Shown: positions 62,844 through 64,000 of the stretch, piece after piece
Layout of the letters: each line of letters begins with the position of its first letter
How positions within the stretch are numbered: the first letter of the stretch is position 1
Assembly (NCBI RefSeq): GCF_001719045.1
Contig: NZ_CP015423.1
Location: 2,688,001-2,752,000 of the forward strand
Origin: Paenibacillus polymyxa
GTDB lineage: Bacteria > Bacillota > Bacilli > Paenibacillales > Paenibacillaceae
Length of the DNA stretch: 64,000 nt
Direction of reading: 5' to 3'
The notes under the pieces: model-generated
Told to the model about the DNA's origin: nothing
The model's database searches: none
The model's input: the letters and a program-made list of their open reading frames with translations, nothing else
Position numbers and translations under genes: made by a program

Positions 62844-64000
62844 CTATATGTTAGGTATAGATATCGGAACCACAAGTACGAAAGCCGTTCTATTTAGCAA
62901 AAAAGGCGAAGTCATCCAACAAGAGAATATTGGATACCCGCTTTATACACCGGATATAGCGACAGCTGAACAAAACCCAGAAGAGATTTTTCAGGCTGTC
63001 CTGCAAGCCACTTCGAATATCATGAAACATCACTCACAAAAAAAGCTATCGTTTGTTTCATTTAGCAGTGCCATGCATAGTGTCATTGCGATGGATGAAA
63101 ATGACCGCCCACTGACGTCTTGTATCACTTGGGCAGATAATCGAAGTGAAGCATGGGCACATAAAATAAAAGATGAGCTGAATGGCCATGAAGTCTATAA
63201 ACGAACAGGAACACCCATTCACCCCATGTCACCCTTAACGAAAATAGCCTGGATTGTGAATGACCTTCCTGAAACCGCTGTCAAGGTTAAAAAGTATATC
63301 GGAATTAAAGAATATATTTTTAAAAAGTTCTTTGATCAATATGTAGTGGATTATTCCCTAGCTTCTGCCATGGGTATGATGAATCTAGAAAAATTAGATT
63401 GGGATGAAGAGGCATTAAAAATTGCTGGTATAACCCCTTCTCAATTATCTGAGCTTGTGCCAACAACCAGGATATTTACCAACTGTAATTCAGATTTAGC
63501 AAAAAAGATGGGGATCGATCCACAAACATCGTTTGTCATTGGAGCTAGCGATGGAGTCCTTTCTAATCTAGGTGTAAATGCGATACGAAAAGGCGAAGTT
63601 GCCGTCACAATCGGGACAAGCGGTGCCATTCGAACCATTATAGACAAGCCTCAAACAGACGAAAAGGGAAGAATATTTTGTTATGCCTTAACAGAAAAGC
63701 ACTGGGTTATTGGGGGGCCGGTGAACAATGGCGGGATGGTCCTTCGCTGGATCCGTGACGAACTTGCCTCATCAGAAGTAGAAACAGCGAAAAGACTAGG
63801 AATTGATCCATATGATGTACTAACCAAGATTGCTGAACGTGTAAGACCAGGATCTGACGGATTGTTATTCCATCCATACCTGGCTGGTGAACGTGCGCCA
63901 TTATGGAACCCAGACGTACGTGGCTCATTCTTCGGTTTAACAATGTCACATAAGAAAGAACATATGATTCGCGCAGCCCTAGAAGGAGTCATTTACAATT
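62836..64000 (+). CDS. gntK: Gluconokinase (3' end outside window)
   Basis: An FGGY-family kinase that phosphorylates gluconate to 6-phosphogluconate. About 388 codons are present without a stop; the full protein is expected to be about 510 residues. It has the N-terminal GIDIGTTSTKAVLF, substrate-binding SFSSAMHSV, ITWADNRSE and GASDGVLSNLGVNAI. The phosphate-binding VTIGTSGAIR, GGPVNNGG and PYLAGERAPLWNPD come later. The ATG overlaps the gntR stop region. gntP and gnd presumably follow outside the window. Confidence 0.93.
   Translation, partial: MTNYMLGIDIGTTSTKAVLFSKKGEVIQQENIGYPLYTPDIATAEQNPEEIFQAVLQATSNIMKHHSQKKLSFVSFSSAMHSVIAMDENDRPLTSCITWADNRSEAWAHKIKDELNGHEVYKRTGTPIHPMSPLTKIAWIVNDLPETAVKVKKYIGIKEYIFKKFFDQYVVDYSLASAMGMMNLEKLDWDEEALKIAGITPSQLSELVPTTRIFTNCNSDLAKKMGIDPQTSFVIGASDGVLSNLGVNAIRKGEVAVTIGTSGAIRTIIDKPQTDEKGRIFCYALTEKHWVIGGPVNNGGMVLRWIRDELASSEVETAKRLGIDPYDVLTKIAERVRPGSDGLLFHPYLAGERAPLWNPDVRGSFFGLTMSHKKEHMIRAALEGVIYN

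Noticed and set aside
1..64000. CRISPR array, tRNA/rRNA genes, insertion sequences, prophage or integrative element
   Set aside because: No regular repeat-spacer pattern, no tRNA- or rRNA-like stretch, no transposase, integrase or phage structural frame was seen on either strand.

Overview
The window looks like chromosomal DNA of an endospore-forming Gram-positive bacterium of the Paenibacillus type, probably close to P. polymyxa. The evidence is GGAGG-type ribosome sites with frequent TTG and GTG starts, many hairpin-plus-T-tract terminators, CotF-like and YheC/D spore-coat genes, a BceRS-BceAB peptide-stress module, CcpA (cre) sites and the mixed-GC composition. I see no tRNA, rRNA, CRISPR array, insertion sequence or prophage. 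It is an ordinary accessory and metabolic region made of many short transcription units. The two genes at the edges are cut: a DUF2157/GDYXXLXY membrane protein at the left and gluconokinase at the right.

Layout. 1-8 kb: membrane protein, homocysteine methyltransferase, then an AEC-type (malate-permease-like) carrier plus D-lactate-type dehydrogenase facing a CitA/DcuS-type two-component system. 8-12.5 kb: a 60-residue protein, an isolated pyrK-pyrD pair, rlmN and an AraC/GyrI-type regulator. 12.5-21.5 kb: a run of regulator-plus-reductase units (LysR-SDR, HxlR-SDR, TetR-SDR-Crp/Fnr) with a YheC/D protein, a glutathione peroxidase, DinB and a WYL regulator. 21.6-29 kb: GIY-YIG mini-protein, acetate-type channel, FAD/Rieske oxidoreductase, a duplicated small-protein/CotF pair around a zinc alcohol dehydrogenase, an aldo/keto reductase and a YfbR-like HD protein. 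29-34 kb: BceRS-BceAB-like bacitracin/peptide sensing and detoxification system. 34-43.8 kb: second aldo/keto reductase, orphan radical SAM protein, lipoprotein, DsrE-like protein, cysteine-desulfurase-like enzyme, DUF1036 protein, luciferase-like monooxygenase, AIM24, YjdM, NmrA-type reductase. 43.9-49.4 kb: lipid kinase, YiiX-like hydrolase, CdsA-like enzyme, DUF3243 protein, MocR regulator with a divergent EamA exporter. 49.4-64 kb: fructose-type PTS with its PRD regulator, SDR-MerR pair, two acetyltransferases, an RDD protein, a CdaR-GlxK-GntP glycerate module, and gntR-gntK for gluconate.

How they work together. The right end is a carbon-uptake block. Three of its promoters carry good cre matches, so CcpA catabolite repression probably ties the PTS, the GntP/GlxK operon and gntRK together, and gntR has an operator almost identical to the one I remember from B. 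subtilis. A second shared control layer is suggested by two distant promoters (SDR-merR near 53.7 kb and an aldo/keto reductase near 28.2 kb). Both have the 19-bp spacer and AdhR-like dyad expected of a MerR-family aldehyde-stress regulator.

The clearest non-textbook patterns are these: stop codons buried inside terminator or operator hairpins at five genes; a dispersed hairpin repeat present twice; the CotF/ADH duplication; an SDR lacking the Tyr-x3-Lys pair; and the AEC carrier/D-LDH/dicarboxylate-sensor combination. I did not find anything I can defend as a wholly new defence or biosynthetic system.
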